64,000 nucleotides of DNA from JADCRZ01 sp039921525 (GCA_039921525.1 JBDSBP010000124.1:7904-71903); one strand, 5' to 3'; counted from the stretch's first letter, positions 54,865 through 63,814 are shown. Made by a program: numbers and translations. Notes: a model not told the origin generated them from the letters alone.

Positions 54865-55022
54865 ATATAAAATAACCTGGTTGATGATATTAATGGCATT
54901 AAATGTAAACATTACTCTGCTAACAATTGTGAGTCCTGAAAGGTAAGCAGGAAACCTTAAAGCAGTATTTGCAAAAAAAAATCAAAAAATAACATGTACT
55001 CAAGAATCAATAACGGAGCAAA

Positions 55023-56144
55023 TTAAACAATCACCTTGAGCTGAGATTTAATTTCCAAGGCTTTCCTGATCAATTCCCCGGTATGATCACCAATTAACGT
55101 TACATGGCCCATTTTTCTTCCCGGCTTTGTTTGCTTTTTGCCATACAAATGAACATAGGTATTCTCCATTGCAAGTGTCACCTGCAGGCCCAGGTATCGG
55201 GCTTCGCCGTTACAATCCTTCTCACCGATCAGGTTCACAAGGGCCGAATGCCTTATGGTAGCCGTATTACCTAAAGGATATCCCAGTAATATCCTCCATA
55301 ACATATCATATTGCGAGCAAAAGTTTGCTTCTATGGTATGATGACCGCTGTTATGCACACGGGGAGCAGTTTCATTAACGAAAACATTTTGATCGAAATC
55401 AACCAGCATCTCCACTGCAAACAACCCGGGTGATTTCAATGCTTTTGCCACTTTTATAGCGATAGCTTCAATTCGCCACAACGTTTTTTCAGGCACTGAT
55501 GCCGGGCAAACCTGGTAATCCAACAAGTTAAGAACAGGATTGAACACCATCTCAACGGGTGGGTAAAACGCTGTTTTTCCTGTTTCGCTCACCGCTATTA
55601 TTACAGAAATTTCTTTGTGCACTTTTACCAGTTTTTCTAAGATAGACGGTGCATCAAAACCTGCCGCCAGGTCGTTCCCGGTTTTTAGAACCATCACACC
55701 ACGACCGTCATACCCACCTTCTGCCAGTTTATGAACGGCAGGCAAAAAATTAATTCTTTGCTCTAATTCACGTTTACTTTGAACAACAACATACTCAACC
55801 GTTGGAATGTTATTTTTCTCATAAAACTTTTTTTGGAGAATTTTATTTTTGATGATACGCAGGGTGGAGGGTTGCGGATACACCTTTACACCCTCCGATT
55901 CCAGTTTTTCAAGGGCTTCTATATTTACCGATTCAATTTCGATCGTTAATGAATCTAACCCCATTCCGAAATTATATACGTCTTCATAGTTACGAATATC
56001 TCCCAATACAAAATGATGACACAAGTGTGCGGCCGGGCATTCCGGATCGTTTTCCATGATGTACGTTTCCACCGGGTAATTTGCAGCTTGTTGTAGTAAC
56101 ATCCTTCCTAACTGTCCACCACCCAGGATACCTGTTTTTTGCAT
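55023..56144 (-). CDS. purK: N5-carboxyaminoimidazole ribonucleotide synthase
   Basis: ATP-grasp enzyme of 373 residues making N5-CAIR from AIR, bicarbonate and ATP. Motifs are TGILGGGQLGRMLLQQA at the N-terminus, KLAEGGYDGRGVMVL (ATP-binding loop), FAVEMLVDFDQNVFVNE, and APRVHNSGHHTIEA (metal/ATP site). It supplies the substrate for PurE, encoded about 6 kb downstream on the same strand behind the efflux operon. A heptamer hairpin lies upstream of its start. Confidence 0.95.
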   Translation of the reverse strand: MQKTGILGGGQLGRMLLQQAANYPVETYIMENDPECPAAHLCHHFVLGDIRNYEDVYNFGMGLDSLTIEIESVNIEALEKLESEGVKVYPQPSTLRIIKNKILQKKFYEKNNIPTVEYVVVQSKRELEQRINFLPAVHKLAEGGYDGRGVMVLKTGNDLAAGFDAPSILEKLVKVHKEISVIIAVSETGKTAFYPPVEMVFNPVLNLLDYQVCPASVPEKTLWRIEAIAIKVAKALKSPGLFAVEMLVDFDQNVFVNETAPRVHNSGHHTIEANFCSQYDMLWRILLGYPLGNTATIRHSALVNLIGEKDCNGEARYLGLQVTLAMENTYVHLYGKKQTKPGRKMGHVTLIGDHTGELIRKALEIKSQLKVIV

Positions 56145-56172
56145 AAGTTTTAATTGCGCCGTGAAGATAGAG

Positions 56173-56273
56173 AAAGTTTAAAGGGTAAGGGTCAAAGTTT
56201 AAAGTTCAAAACTACCCTGGGAACTTCCCAAAAAAACTTTAAACTTTAAACTTTGACCCTTAAACCTTAAACT
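56173..56273. repeat. Inverted pair of TTTAAAC-family heptamer arrays
   Basis: Left arm (56173-56213) and right arm (56236-56273) are near-perfect reverse complements over about 38 bases; each is built of 7-bp units such as AGTTTAA, GGGTCAA and GGTTTAA. The loop is about 22 bases. It lies between the divergent purK and L,D-transpeptidase starts. A TATCTTTA box at 56280-56287 lies just to its right. Confidence 0.85.
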
Positions 56274-56315
56274 ATCTCTTATCTTTACCACGCTAAAATA
56301 ACCCACCGTCTATTT

Positions 56316-57524
56316 ATGCTGATTATTCGTTTTAAGAGTAACCCCGTTCTTATCATCAATTGGGTTGCTATTCTTTTTTTAAGTTGTGCGATCTACATCG
56401 ATAGTAATGGGCAAACTGCTGCTTCATCATACAATTTTATTGATTACCAGAAATCTATTCCAAAAATCACCGACCTGCTGAAGCGCAAGCAGGATACACT
56501 GATGAGACAATTTCAAAACAAGGGATTGGAATGGCCCGCAAAATATTTATATATCCGCTCTTTTAAATATGATAGCCAATTGGAGGTTTGGGTAAAAAAT
56601 AACAGGAACCAGCCATACAAGTTATTCAAAACATATAAGGTATGTGCGCTGGCGGGAACACTCGGCCCCAAGCGGCTGGAAGGGGACTACCAGGTTCCGG
56701 AAGGGTTTTATCATATCAATGAATTTAAACCAAACAGTTTGTATCATTTATCACTTGGATTGAACTATCCTAATATGTCGGACAGAATGCTGAGTGATTC
56801 CGCGCAACCGGGGGGTGATATTTATATTCATGGTAGCTGTGTTACCACCGGTTGCATCCCTATCACCAATCCGCAAATGGAGGAGTTATACATATTGGCA
56901 GCCTATGCAAAAAACCAGGGACAGGATTTCATCCCCGTTCATATTTATCCTATCGACTTTAATAATGTCAAAAGCGAAGAGTACCTTAAAAAATATTTGC
57001 AGACTTTCTCTGAATATACTGCCTTCGAATCCAAAATGAAAAACGCTTTTTATTATTTTGAGAAGTACAAACAGGTACCTACCATCTTGATTAATGAAAA
57101 GGGTGAATATTTAATTGATGATGAAGCGCTGCCAAAGCCCAAGGTTGAACCCGTTAAAAAAATATACGTTAAAAAAAAGAGAACCTACGTAGACTTTGAT
57201 GAAAAAGACATTCCGGCTGTGATTAATAATTTACCGGTATACCCTGGTGGCAATGATGAATTCCAGGCGTTGCTGAAAAAAATGGATAAAGACTTTACCG
57301 TTTATCTTACAAAGGAAATAAAAACCGTATATGTGCAGGTTGAATTTATTATTGATAAAGACGGGAATGTTGTAAATCCCAAAATTATCCGTGGTGGTAA
57401 TGATGAAGTGAATGATCATATCCTGGATATTTTTGAATCCATGCCCAAATGGAAACCTGCTGTGAGGCTGGAAAAAAATGTTCCGATCAAATTAAAGCAA
57501 ACGGTTATCGTAGGCGGGCATTAG
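56316..57524 (+). CDS. L,D-transpeptidase (YkuD) with C-terminal TonB_C-like domain
   Basis: Envelope protein of 402 residues. A signal anchor lies at about 11-28. The YafK/YkuD-type catalytic domain (about 45-215) ends in GDIYIHGSCVTTGCIPI, with His172 and the nucleophile Cys180. A charged linker rich in Lys and Pro (about 270-300) leads to a TonB C-terminal-like domain (about 305-402): LPVYPGGNDEF, VQVEFIIDKDGNVVNPKI and MPKWKPAV. The first half would cross-link murein or anchor proteins to it. The TonB_C half normally contacts outer-membrane receptors or acts as a protein-binding module. The fusion could tether murein to the outer membrane (inference). Confidence 0.88.
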   Translation: MLIIRFKSNPVLIINWVAILFLSCAIYIDSNGQTAASSYNFIDYQKSIPKITDLLKRKQDTLMRQFQNKGLEWPAKYLYIRSFKYDSQLEVWVKNNRNQPYKLFKTYKVCALAGTLGPKRLEGDYQVPEGFYHINEFKPNSLYHLSLGLNYPNMSDRMLSDSAQPGGDIYIHGSCVTTGCIPITNPQMEELYILAAYAKNQGQDFIPVHIYPIDFNNVKSEEYLKKYLQTFSEYTAFESKMKNAFYYFEKYKQVPTILINEKGEYLIDDEALPKPKVEPVKKIYVKKKRTYVDFDEKDIPAVINNLPVYPGGNDEFQALLKKMDKDFTVYLTKEIKTVYVQVEFIIDKDGNVVNPKIIRGGNDEVNDHILDIFESMPKWKPAVRLEKNVPIKLKQTVIVGGH

Positions 57525-57698
57525 CTATCGGCTATCGGAATGCAACCGCCAAAGATCCGCCATCCATTTTAATTGAACATTAAAATTTTACGGTCATAAT
57601 AAATTTTTGAATGACTTTTATACATTCGTATATTTCAAAATAGTTCATGATACCTGAAGGGCAAAGGCTGACAGCCGATAGCTGACGGCTGATAGCCG
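57523..57698. repeat. Inverted pair of GGCTATC-family arrays
   Basis: Left array (57523-57538, AGCTATCGGCTATCGG) includes the last bases of the transpeptidase stop codon. The right array (57665-57698) is in the opposite orientation with degenerate units (GGCTGAC, AGCCGAT, AGCTGAC, GGCTGAT, AGCC). About 125 AT-rich bases without a gene lie between. Confidence 0.8.
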
Positions 57699-57726
57699 CA
57701 TACCTAACCTTAAAACAACACCCCAT

Positions 57727-58749
57727 ATGATCAATAGAAAGGTTTTCACGCTTGATGAATTTACTATCCAACAAATGAGGGATTTTCCTGGCGCCACTGG
57801 CCAGTTAAGTGGGTTGTTGAGAGATATTGGGTTGGCTGCAAAACGGGTAAACGTAGAAGTAAATAAAGCGGGGTTAGTAGATATTTTGGGTGAAATTGGC
57901 CGGGAAAATGTGCAGGGAGAAACTGTTCAGAAACTGGATGAATTCGCCAATAATCAATTCATTGGTGTGCTGCATCATGGTATACATTGTTCGGGGGTAG
58001 GCAGTGAAGAAAATGATGATATAGTTGTTTTTGATGATGAATTAAGTAATAAGAGCAAGTATGTGTTGCTGATGGACCCTTTGGACGGTAGCGGCAATAT
58101 TGATGTAAATGTTTCAATAGGTACTATTTTTAGCGTGTACAAAAGAGTTTCAGAATTGGGCAAGCCTTGTACCCTCGCTGATTTTTTACAACAGGGGCAT
58201 CAGCAGGTTGCTGCAGGATATATAATTTACGGTTCCAGTACCATGATGGTATATGCCACCCGCCTTGGAGTAAACGGCTTCACCCTTGATCCTTCTGTGG
58301 GAGAATTTTGTTTAAGTCACCCTAATATACAAACGCCGCCGGATGGCAAGATCTATTCGGTTAATCATGGCAACTTCTGGCAATACGATGAAAAAGTTAG
58401 ATCGTATATACATGCCTGTCAGCGAAAAAATAAATTGAACGGTGGACCATATACGCAACGATACATCGGCAGTATGGTAGCTGATGTGCATCGCAATCTT
58501 ATTAAGGGTGGCATATTCATGTATCCTGGTACAATAGATAAGCCAAAGGGTAAATTACGTTTGTTATATGAATGCAACCCGCTTGCCTTCATGATTGAAA
58601 AATCCGGTGGTAAATCAACAAATGGAATAAAAAGGATACTGGATGTGCAACCCACGGAGTTGCATCAGCGTTCCCCATTTTTTATTGGAAGTTTGAAAAT
58701 GATGTCAGAACTGGAAGCACATCTGAGCGGTGAAGTTTCTGCCAGCTGA
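57727..58749 (+). CDS. fbp: Fructose-1,6-bisphosphatase, class 1
   Basis: Gluconeogenic phosphatase of 340 residues. The metal and substrate motifs are intact: GSEENDDIVVFDDE (Glu ligands), LMDPLDGSGNIDVNVSIGTI, YGSSTMMVYATRLGVNGFTL, RYIGSMVADVHRNLIKGGIF, and YECNPLAFMIEKSGGK. Length and motifs are standard for class 1. Confidence 0.96.
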   Translation: MINRKVFTLDEFTIQQMRDFPGATGQLSGLLRDIGLAAKRVNVEVNKAGLVDILGEIGRENVQGETVQKLDEFANNQFIGVLHHGIHCSGVGSEENDDIVVFDDELSNKSKYVLLMDPLDGSGNIDVNVSIGTIFSVYKRVSELGKPCTLADFLQQGHQQVAAGYIIYGSSTMMVYATRLGVNGFTLDPSVGEFCLSHPNIQTPPDGKIYSVNHGNFWQYDEKVRSYIHACQRKNKLNGGPYTQRYIGSMVADVHRNLIKGGIFMYPGTIDKPKGKLRLLYECNPLAFMIEKSGGKSTNGIKRILDVQPTELHQRSPFFIGSLKMMSELEAHLSGEVSAS

Positions 58750-58834
58750 TTCCCATTAAGGGAAAAATGATTTAGCATTTCCTTGCATCGATTGGTATAA
58801 AAATTGAAAACGGTATAGTTTAAGATATTTGTTT

Positions 58835-59335
58835 ATGTCAGCATCGTTTTCAGCCAGGATGTCCTTCCTTATTTGTTTTATTTTTATCGTTCCTTTACCA
58901 AGTTGGTCTTTAAGGCATCCTTCTCCTCAAGTACAATCAACTTATAGTACTCCAATAGCCAGGATGGAGGATGAAATCCTTACTTACGTAAATGATTACC
59001 GCGGTAAAAAGGGGCTACCTGTGCTACAAATGAATTCCGATATATCTGGTGAAGCACTAAAGCATAGTGTTGATATGGCAACCAATAAGGTTGCTTTCGG
59101 TCATGATGGTTTCGAAGACCGGGTAAAAATGATTTCAAAGAAAATAGGCAATATGCATTCATCTGCCGAAAATGTTGCTTATGGAAATCTTTCGCCCAAA
59201 GAGGTGGTAGATATCTGGTTGAAAAGTGCGGGTCACCGCAAGAATATCGAAGGCAGGTATACGTTAACGGGTATTGGCACCGCAACAGATAAAAGCAATA
59301 TTATTTTTTTTACGCAGATTTTTGTGAGTAAGTAA
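58835..59335 (+). CDS. CAP (SCP/PR1-like) domain protein
   Basis: Exported protein of about 166 residues. A TTG at 58829 is in frame, but the ATG at 58835 is better. Signal peptide MSASFSARMSFLICFIFIVP is followed by the CAP domain: ILTYVNDYRGKKGLPVL, the cavity His in ALKHSVDMA, FGHDGFEDR, the Glu in SSAENVAYG and WLKSAGHRKNI (second His). The four CAP cavity residues (His, Glu, Glu, His) appear present. Bacterial members are thought to bind or cleave envelope components; the role is not known. Confidence 0.9.
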   Translation: MSASFSARMSFLICFIFIVPLPSWSLRHPSPQVQSTYSTPIARMEDEILTYVNDYRGKKGLPVLQMNSDISGEALKHSVDMATNKVAFGHDGFEDRVKMISKKIGNMHSSAENVAYGNLSPKEVVDIWLKSAGHRKNIEGRYTLTGIGTATDKSNIIFFTQIFVSK

Positions 59336-59511
59336 GCTGGCTGTAAAGAATCTGATTTTATCTTCCAAAACTAAACTTTCCTGTTTTCTTTTTATACTCG
59401 CTGACATTATCATAAACCTAAAAATTTTATAGCGTTTGCAGATGATCATAAGCGGATTTTCCCTTCGGCATATGATCTTTTACTTATCTTGTGTTATATT
59501 TTTTTCATTTC

Positions 59512-60270
59512 ATGAAAACCATCATTTCAGTTAAGGATCTCGTTAAAAAGTACGGCGATTTTGAAGCAGTAAAGGGCATCAGCTTTGATGTTTATGAAGG
59601 CGAGATATTTGGTTTACTGGGACCCAACGGTGCCGGCAAGTCAACTACATTAGAGATCATTGAAACTCTTCGCGATAAAACAAGTGGTGAAGTATTTGTA
59701 AACGGGTTCAACCTGGATCAGTCACCGGATAAAATTAAAAAAATAATCGGCGTTCAGTTGCAGGCATCCGGCTATTACCCCGGCCTCAAGTTGACTGAGT
59801 TGATTGAATTGTTTGCAGGTTTATATAACCAGGATGTAAAACCCATGGAATTACTTTCATTGGTGAACCTGCAGGACAAGGCTAAAGCAAAGTATAAAGA
59901 ACTAAGCGGGGGCCAGAAGCAACGGTTCTCTATCGCCACAACACTCATCAATAAACCATTGCTCATTTTCCTGGATGAACCAACAACAGGACTGGATCCG
60001 CAGGCGCGGCGGAATTTGTGGGACCTTATTACAGATATCCGTTCCCAGGGTACTACCGTAATTATCACTACACATTATATGGATGAAGCGGAAGTCTTAT
60101 GCGATCGCGTGGCTATCATTGATTCAGGGAAAATCGTTGCCATTGATAGTCCACATAACCTGATCGATAACCTGGTGGCTACTGGTTTTGAGCGTAAAAA
60201 AGAAGTGAAGCAAGCCAACCTGGAAGACGTTTTTATTCATATTACCGGCAAGGAATTCAGGGAAGGATAA
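59512..60270 (+). CDS. ABC transporter ATP-binding protein (ABC-2 type)
   Basis: Cytosolic ATPase of 252 residues starting at MKTIISVKDLVKKYG; the frame is open from 59491. The Walker A is GPNGAGKS (37-44), the signature LSGGQ (131-135), the Walker B LLIFLDE (150-156), and the H-loop ITTHYMDEAE. The pattern fits ABC-2 exporters. No permease gene is adjacent on either side, so it must work with a protein encoded elsewhere. A bacillithiol-transferase-like gene follows after 26 bases, likely in the same transcript. Confidence 0.92.
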   Translation: MKTIISVKDLVKKYGDFEAVKGISFDVYEGEIFGLLGPNGAGKSTTLEIIETLRDKTSGEVFVNGFNLDQSPDKIKKIIGVQLQASGYYPGLKLTELIELFAGLYNQDVKPMELLSLVNLQDKAKAKYKELSGGQKQRFSIATTLINKPLLIFLDEPTTGLDPQARRNLWDLITDIRSQGTTVIITTHYMDEAEVLCDRVAIIDSGKIVAIDSPHNLIDNLVATGFERKKEVKQANLEDVFIHITGKEFREG

Positions 60271-60296
60271 ATCATCAACATTAATATACATAACGC

Positions 60297-60848
60297 ATGG
60301 ACACCGATTATTCACTTCGTTATCCTATGGGAAAATTGCAGGACCAACGCCTTACCGGCGAAGAACCTTTTTCAGAGCAAATTAAAAAAGCACATATACT
60401 TGATATAAAATTTTTGCCTTCTTTATTAGAGAATGCCGTTCTGAATTTGGATGCTGCACAGTTACATACACCTTACCGCCCCGGCGGGTGGACCATCCAC
60501 CAGGTTGTTCATCATGTTCCCGACAGCCATTTAAATGCTTATACCCGTTTCAAGCTTGCCTTAACAGAAAACAATCCTGTGATCAAGCCTTATGATGAAG
60601 CGGCATGGGCTGAACTAAGCGACACACGAAATCTTCCTATTAATATTTCACTTACATTATTACATGCACTGCATACAAGATGGGTGGAACTATTGAATAA
60701 TATTTCCGAAGAGGAATGGAATAAAACGGTTTTTCATCCGGAGCATAAACGAAACATAAGTTTGTGGCATTTCCTTGCCACCTATGCCTGGCATGGTAAA
60801 CATCATGTGGCTCATATTACATCTCTTCGTGAAAGAATGAAATGGTGA
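60297..60848 (+). CDS. YfiT-type bacillithiol transferase-like (DinB superfamily)
   Basis: Four-helix metal-binding protein of 183 residues. LRYPMGKLQ at the start, GGWTIHQVVHHVPDSHLNAY and WHGKHHVAHITSLRERM at the end match the YfiT/BstA group. The histidines supply a metal site. Members conjugate bacillithiol to electrophiles such as drugs. A bshC gene in the same window supports bacillithiol being made by this organism. Position behind the ABC ATPase suggests a detoxify-and-export unit, which is inference. Confidence 0.85.
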   Translation: MDTDYSLRYPMGKLQDQRLTGEEPFSEQIKKAHILDIKFLPSLLENAVLNLDAAQLHTPYRPGGWTIHQVVHHVPDSHLNAYTRFKLALTENNPVIKPYDEAAWAELSDTRNLPINISLTLLHALHTRWVELLNNISEEEWNKTVFHPEHKRNISLWHFLATYAWHGKHHVAHITSLRERMKW

Positions 60849-60896
60849 GCAACGTTGAATTAAATGAGACAAGCATTAAGAGTTCAATTATAAATT

Positions 60897-61454
60897 ATGA
60901 GCGATTTAACCTGGCAAACACTTTCATCGGAATATATTAACAGGCACGTTTACTTTACAGCAAGAAGGGATATATGCAAACGCAAAGATGGTGTAATTGT
61001 AGATCCTTATTTTGTAGTAGAATTACCTACTGCCGCAACTGCCTTTGCTTTAACGGCTGACAATAAAGTTGTATTGGTAAAACAATACCGCCACCCCATC
61101 TCTACGGTAGCTTTGGAAACACCTGGAGGTTTTGTAGATGAGGGAGAAGCATTTGATGCCGCCATGAAAAGGGAATTACTGGAGGAAACAGGATATGAAT
61201 TCGAACAGGTTGAATACCTGGGAAAGTTGGCAGCGAACCCCGGTGTATTAAATAACTACACCGAAATGTTTTTTGCCAGTGGCGGTAAAAAAACGACAGA
61301 GCAGAAGCTTGATCATAATGAAGAAATAGAAATCGTTGAGTTAACGATTGAAGAGTTGATTGAACATGTAAAGGAACAAAAAATCATTCAGTCAGTACAT
61401 GTTAACTGCATCTTCCTGGCATTATTAAAAATAGGCAGGCTTAAGTTTGTCTGA
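60897..61454 (+). CDS. NUDIX hydrolase (ADP-ribose pyrophosphatase-like)
   Basis: Cytosolic hydrolase of 185 residues. The NUDIX box runs from GGFVDEGEAFDAAM to KRELLEETGYEFE with all acidic metal ligands. Upstream VVLVKQYRHPISTVALETPGG is typical of ADP-sugar pyrophosphatases. The last codon and the stop are part of the palindromic repeat that follows. Substrate is probably ADP-ribose or a similar nucleotide sugar. Confidence 0.9.
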   Translation: MSDLTWQTLSSEYINRHVYFTARRDICKRKDGVIVDPYFVVELPTAATAFALTADNKVVLVKQYRHPISTVALETPGGFVDEGEAFDAAMKRELLEETGYEFEQVEYLGKLAANPGVLNNYTEMFFASGGKKTTEQKLDHNEEIEIVELTIEELIEHVKEQKIIQSVHVNCIFLALLKIGRLKFV

Positions 61455-61552
61455 ACCGCTGATGGAAATGATTAAGGGATTATTCTGCATTGGTGTATTT
61501 TTCTTGTTTTGAATCATATTCATCCATTAATCAATCCCGTCAGGGGTCCGAC
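61449..61552. repeat. Palindromic repeat element (TTTGTCTGAACC family), copy 2
   Basis: Left arm (61449-61479) begins GTCTGAACCGCTGATGGAAA and matches copy 1 at 38286. The right arm (61523-61552) is a diverged reverse complement. The left arm contains the NUDIX stop codon; the right arm encodes the last nine or ten residues of FolC. Both convergent genes therefore end inside it. Confidence 0.8.
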
Positions 61553-62830
61553 TTCGCCTACTACAAATACACTTCCACACACCAATATCACATCATCCTT
61601 ATCTGCATGTGACAAGGCTGTTTTAAGCGCAGTATTAACATCAGGATAAGATTGCCCTTCCATTCCGGCCGCTTTTCCTTTTTCTAATAATTCATCTTCT
61701 GGCAATGCTCTTGGAATTTGTGCTTTGGTAAAATAATAGGTGGCTGTTTTTGGTAAATAAGATAATACTTTATCAACTTCTTTGTCTTTCACCATTCCTA
61801 TGACTATCCGGAGATGATGATAAGTGGTTAATTCCAGCTGATCTGCAATTGCCTTAATGCCATCTTCATTGTGACCGACGTCTAAAATTACCCTAGGGTG
61901 TTCATGAATTGTTTCCCATCGGCCATGCAATCCCGTTAGCTTTTTAACGTGTTGAAGCGCATGATGAACGGTGCTATCAGGAATAACCCATCCACTAAGC
62001 TGCAGTAATTTTACTGCTTCCAGTACAGTTACCAGGTTTTTGGTTTGATATATTCCGGTAAGGTCAAGCGGATAAAAGGCTTTTTCATCAGTATGTGAAA
62101 GGGTAACTTCTGCTATCAACATGCGGTGTTCAAATTTCCAGTCAGCCACGAATCTTTGTTCACTGGCAAAATAGATAGCTGCATTTTCACGGGAGGCTTT
62201 TTCTTCAAAAACTTTAGCAACCGCAGGTTGATGATCTCCGATGATAACTGGTATGCCGGGTTTTATAATACCCGCCTTTTCGGCGGCTATCATTTCCAGC
62301 GTATCGCCCAGCATGTTCATATGATCCCAGCTAATATTAGTAATGATGGAAAGCTCAGGGGTAATGATATTAGTGCTGTCCAGCCGGCCGCCAAGACCTA
62401 CTTCAATGATTGCAATGTCTACCTGCTGCTGAACGAAATATTCAAAAGCCATGGCCACGGTAATTTCGAAAAAGGAGGGGGATGCTTCTTCTATCAACGG
62501 TTTTAAACGAGTGATAAAATCTACCACGTAATTTTCAGGGATCATTTCACCATCTACCTTTATCCGCTCTCTGAAATCTTTCAAATGAGGAGAAGTATAT
62601 AAACCTGTTTTATAACCAGCAGACTGAAAGATGGCTGCCAGCATGTGGCTCGTTGAACCCTTACCGTTAGTACCCGCCACATGAACAGACCTGAATTTTG
62701 TCTGTGGGTTACCCAAATACTCGCATAAAAGTATGGTGTTGTTTAGATCCGCTTTGAATGCCGAGGCTCCGATTCGGCTGAACATGGGTAATTGGGAATA
62801 GATATACGCAAGAGTTTGCTGGTAGATCAT
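61520..62830 (-). CDS. folC: Bifunctional folylpolyglutamate/dihydrofolate synthase
   Basis: Mur-ligase-family enzyme of 436 residues adding glutamate to folates. Motifs are the P-loop HVAGTNGKGSTSHMLA, GLYTSPHLKDFRERI, VGLGGRLDSTNII, ITNISWDHMNMLGDT, and LDVGHNEDGIKA. The C-terminal GEVGPLTGLING is coded within one arm of a dispersed palindromic repeat and may be a repeat-derived end. Confidence 0.94.
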   Translation of the reverse strand: MIYQQTLAYIYSQLPMFSRIGASAFKADLNNTILLCEYLGNPQTKFRSVHVAGTNGKGSTSHMLAAIFQSAGYKTGLYTSPHLKDFRERIKVDGEMIPENYVVDFITRLKPLIEEASPSFFEITVAMAFEYFVQQQVDIAIIEVGLGGRLDSTNIITPELSIITNISWDHMNMLGDTLEMIAAEKAGIIKPGIPVIIGDHQPAVAKVFEEKASRENAAIYFASEQRFVADWKFEHRMLIAEVTLSHTDEKAFYPLDLTGIYQTKNLVTVLEAVKLLQLSGWVIPDSTVHHALQHVKKLTGLHGRWETIHEHPRVILDVGHNEDGIKAIADQLELTTYHHLRIVIGMVKDKEVDKVLSYLPKTATYYFTKAQIPRALPEDELLEKGKAAGMEGQSYPDVNTALKTALSHADKDDVILVCGSVFVVGEVGPLTGLING

Positions 62831-62920
62831 GGTAATTCGAACTTCATTTTTACAGTTCGAAGTTAAGGTGAATGTCAGAAATTATTCCATGCCATCCGGT
62901 TATTTTGAAAAAGGATATAT

Positions 62921-63814
62921 TTAATTTTTCAATTTGAAATTGAATATAATAGTGCCCGATGTTTCTTCTTCACCAGGATTGAATTTAATTTGAATGGCTT
63001 TACGGTTAGCAATTGATTTCAGGGTGGCGTCTGATGTGGTTGAACCCCTTGGCTCATATACTGCTGCTATTACCTTACCCGTTTCATCTACCCGAATATT
63101 CACCGCCACTTTAGCGTTCTCGTTAAACTCATCTTCAAACGACGGCAAACTGGTAAAGTGCCTTCCCTGGAGCCCCTTGGAAATCGCTACCCCCGAATTA
63201 CCTCTTCCGCCTCCTTCGTAATTTTTACTATTGGGATCCCCTCCAGGTTTTCCCTGGTCTCCCTTACCACCGGCTATTCCTTCGCTACCCCCTTTTTTAT
63301 ATAAATCCGCCTCGTTACCGCCCGTGCCTGTGCCACTGGCACCTTTAAACACAGCCTTTGGTTTTTGTTGAACGGGAACAGGATTTTCAACGGGCTGAAT
63401 GGCTTTAGCAGGTTTATTTTTAACAACTTCCTTTTCAGTAATTTTTGTAGCCTCAGGAGTTACCACTGGCGGTTTCTTTACAACAGGAGCGTCCTCATTT
63501 TTATTATCGTCTGTTTCCACTTCTTTTACCGGCGTATTTTCGGTAACCGTTGCTATTGGCGGAGTATATTTCGCCTGCTCCCGGGGTGCCGGGCGGCCCG
63601 GTTCATAAGGCTGGTCATTTCCCAAACCCACGTCACTACTACCCAGGTTTACTTCAATGCCCTCTTCGTTGAGCGGTTGGGGAAACGCAGGTGTGGTCCA
63701 CTTTACAAAGAAAAACAGTACCAGTAAACACAAGCAGATAAGCGTGGTATAACCAGCAGCCCTAATATTTTTTTTAGATTCGAAATTGTCTATAATCTGG
63801 TAGGCATTCACCAT
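62921..63814 (-). CDS. TonB-like energy transducer
   Basis: Inner-membrane-anchored protein of about 297 residues. The frame is open from a TTG at 63826; the ATG at 63814 (MVNAYQIIDNFESKK) is preferred. One transmembrane helix (about 22-42) is followed by a long Pro/Lys/Glu-rich periplasmic stretch (about 65-155). Next is a Gly-rich segment (about 160-215) and a TonB-C-like domain ending in SGTIIFNFKLKN. It lacks the classical YP motif, as often in Bacteroidota. It could energise the receptors at 1-993 and 20906. A heptamer array lies about 80 bases upstream of its start. Confidence 0.8.
   Translation of the reverse strand: MVNAYQIIDNFESKKNIRAAGYTTLICLCLLVLFFFVKWTTPAFPQPLNEEGIEVNLGSSDVGLGNDQPYEPGRPAPREQAKYTPPIATVTENTPVKEVETDDNKNEDAPVVKKPPVVTPEATKITEKEVVKNKPAKAIQPVENPVPVQQKPKAVFKGASGTGTGGNEADLYKKGGSEGIAGGKGDQGKPGGDPNSKNYEGGGRGNSGVAISKGLQGRHFTSLPSFEDEFNENAKVAVNIRVDETGKVIAAVYEPRGSTTSDATLKSIANRKAIQIKFNPGEEETSGTIIFNFKLKN

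Noticed and set aside
56236..56273. Telomere-like repeat, since units resemble TTTAGGG-type heptamers
   Set aside because: It is an internal inverted pair in a gene-dense bacterial region, with mixed unit sequences and no chromosome end.
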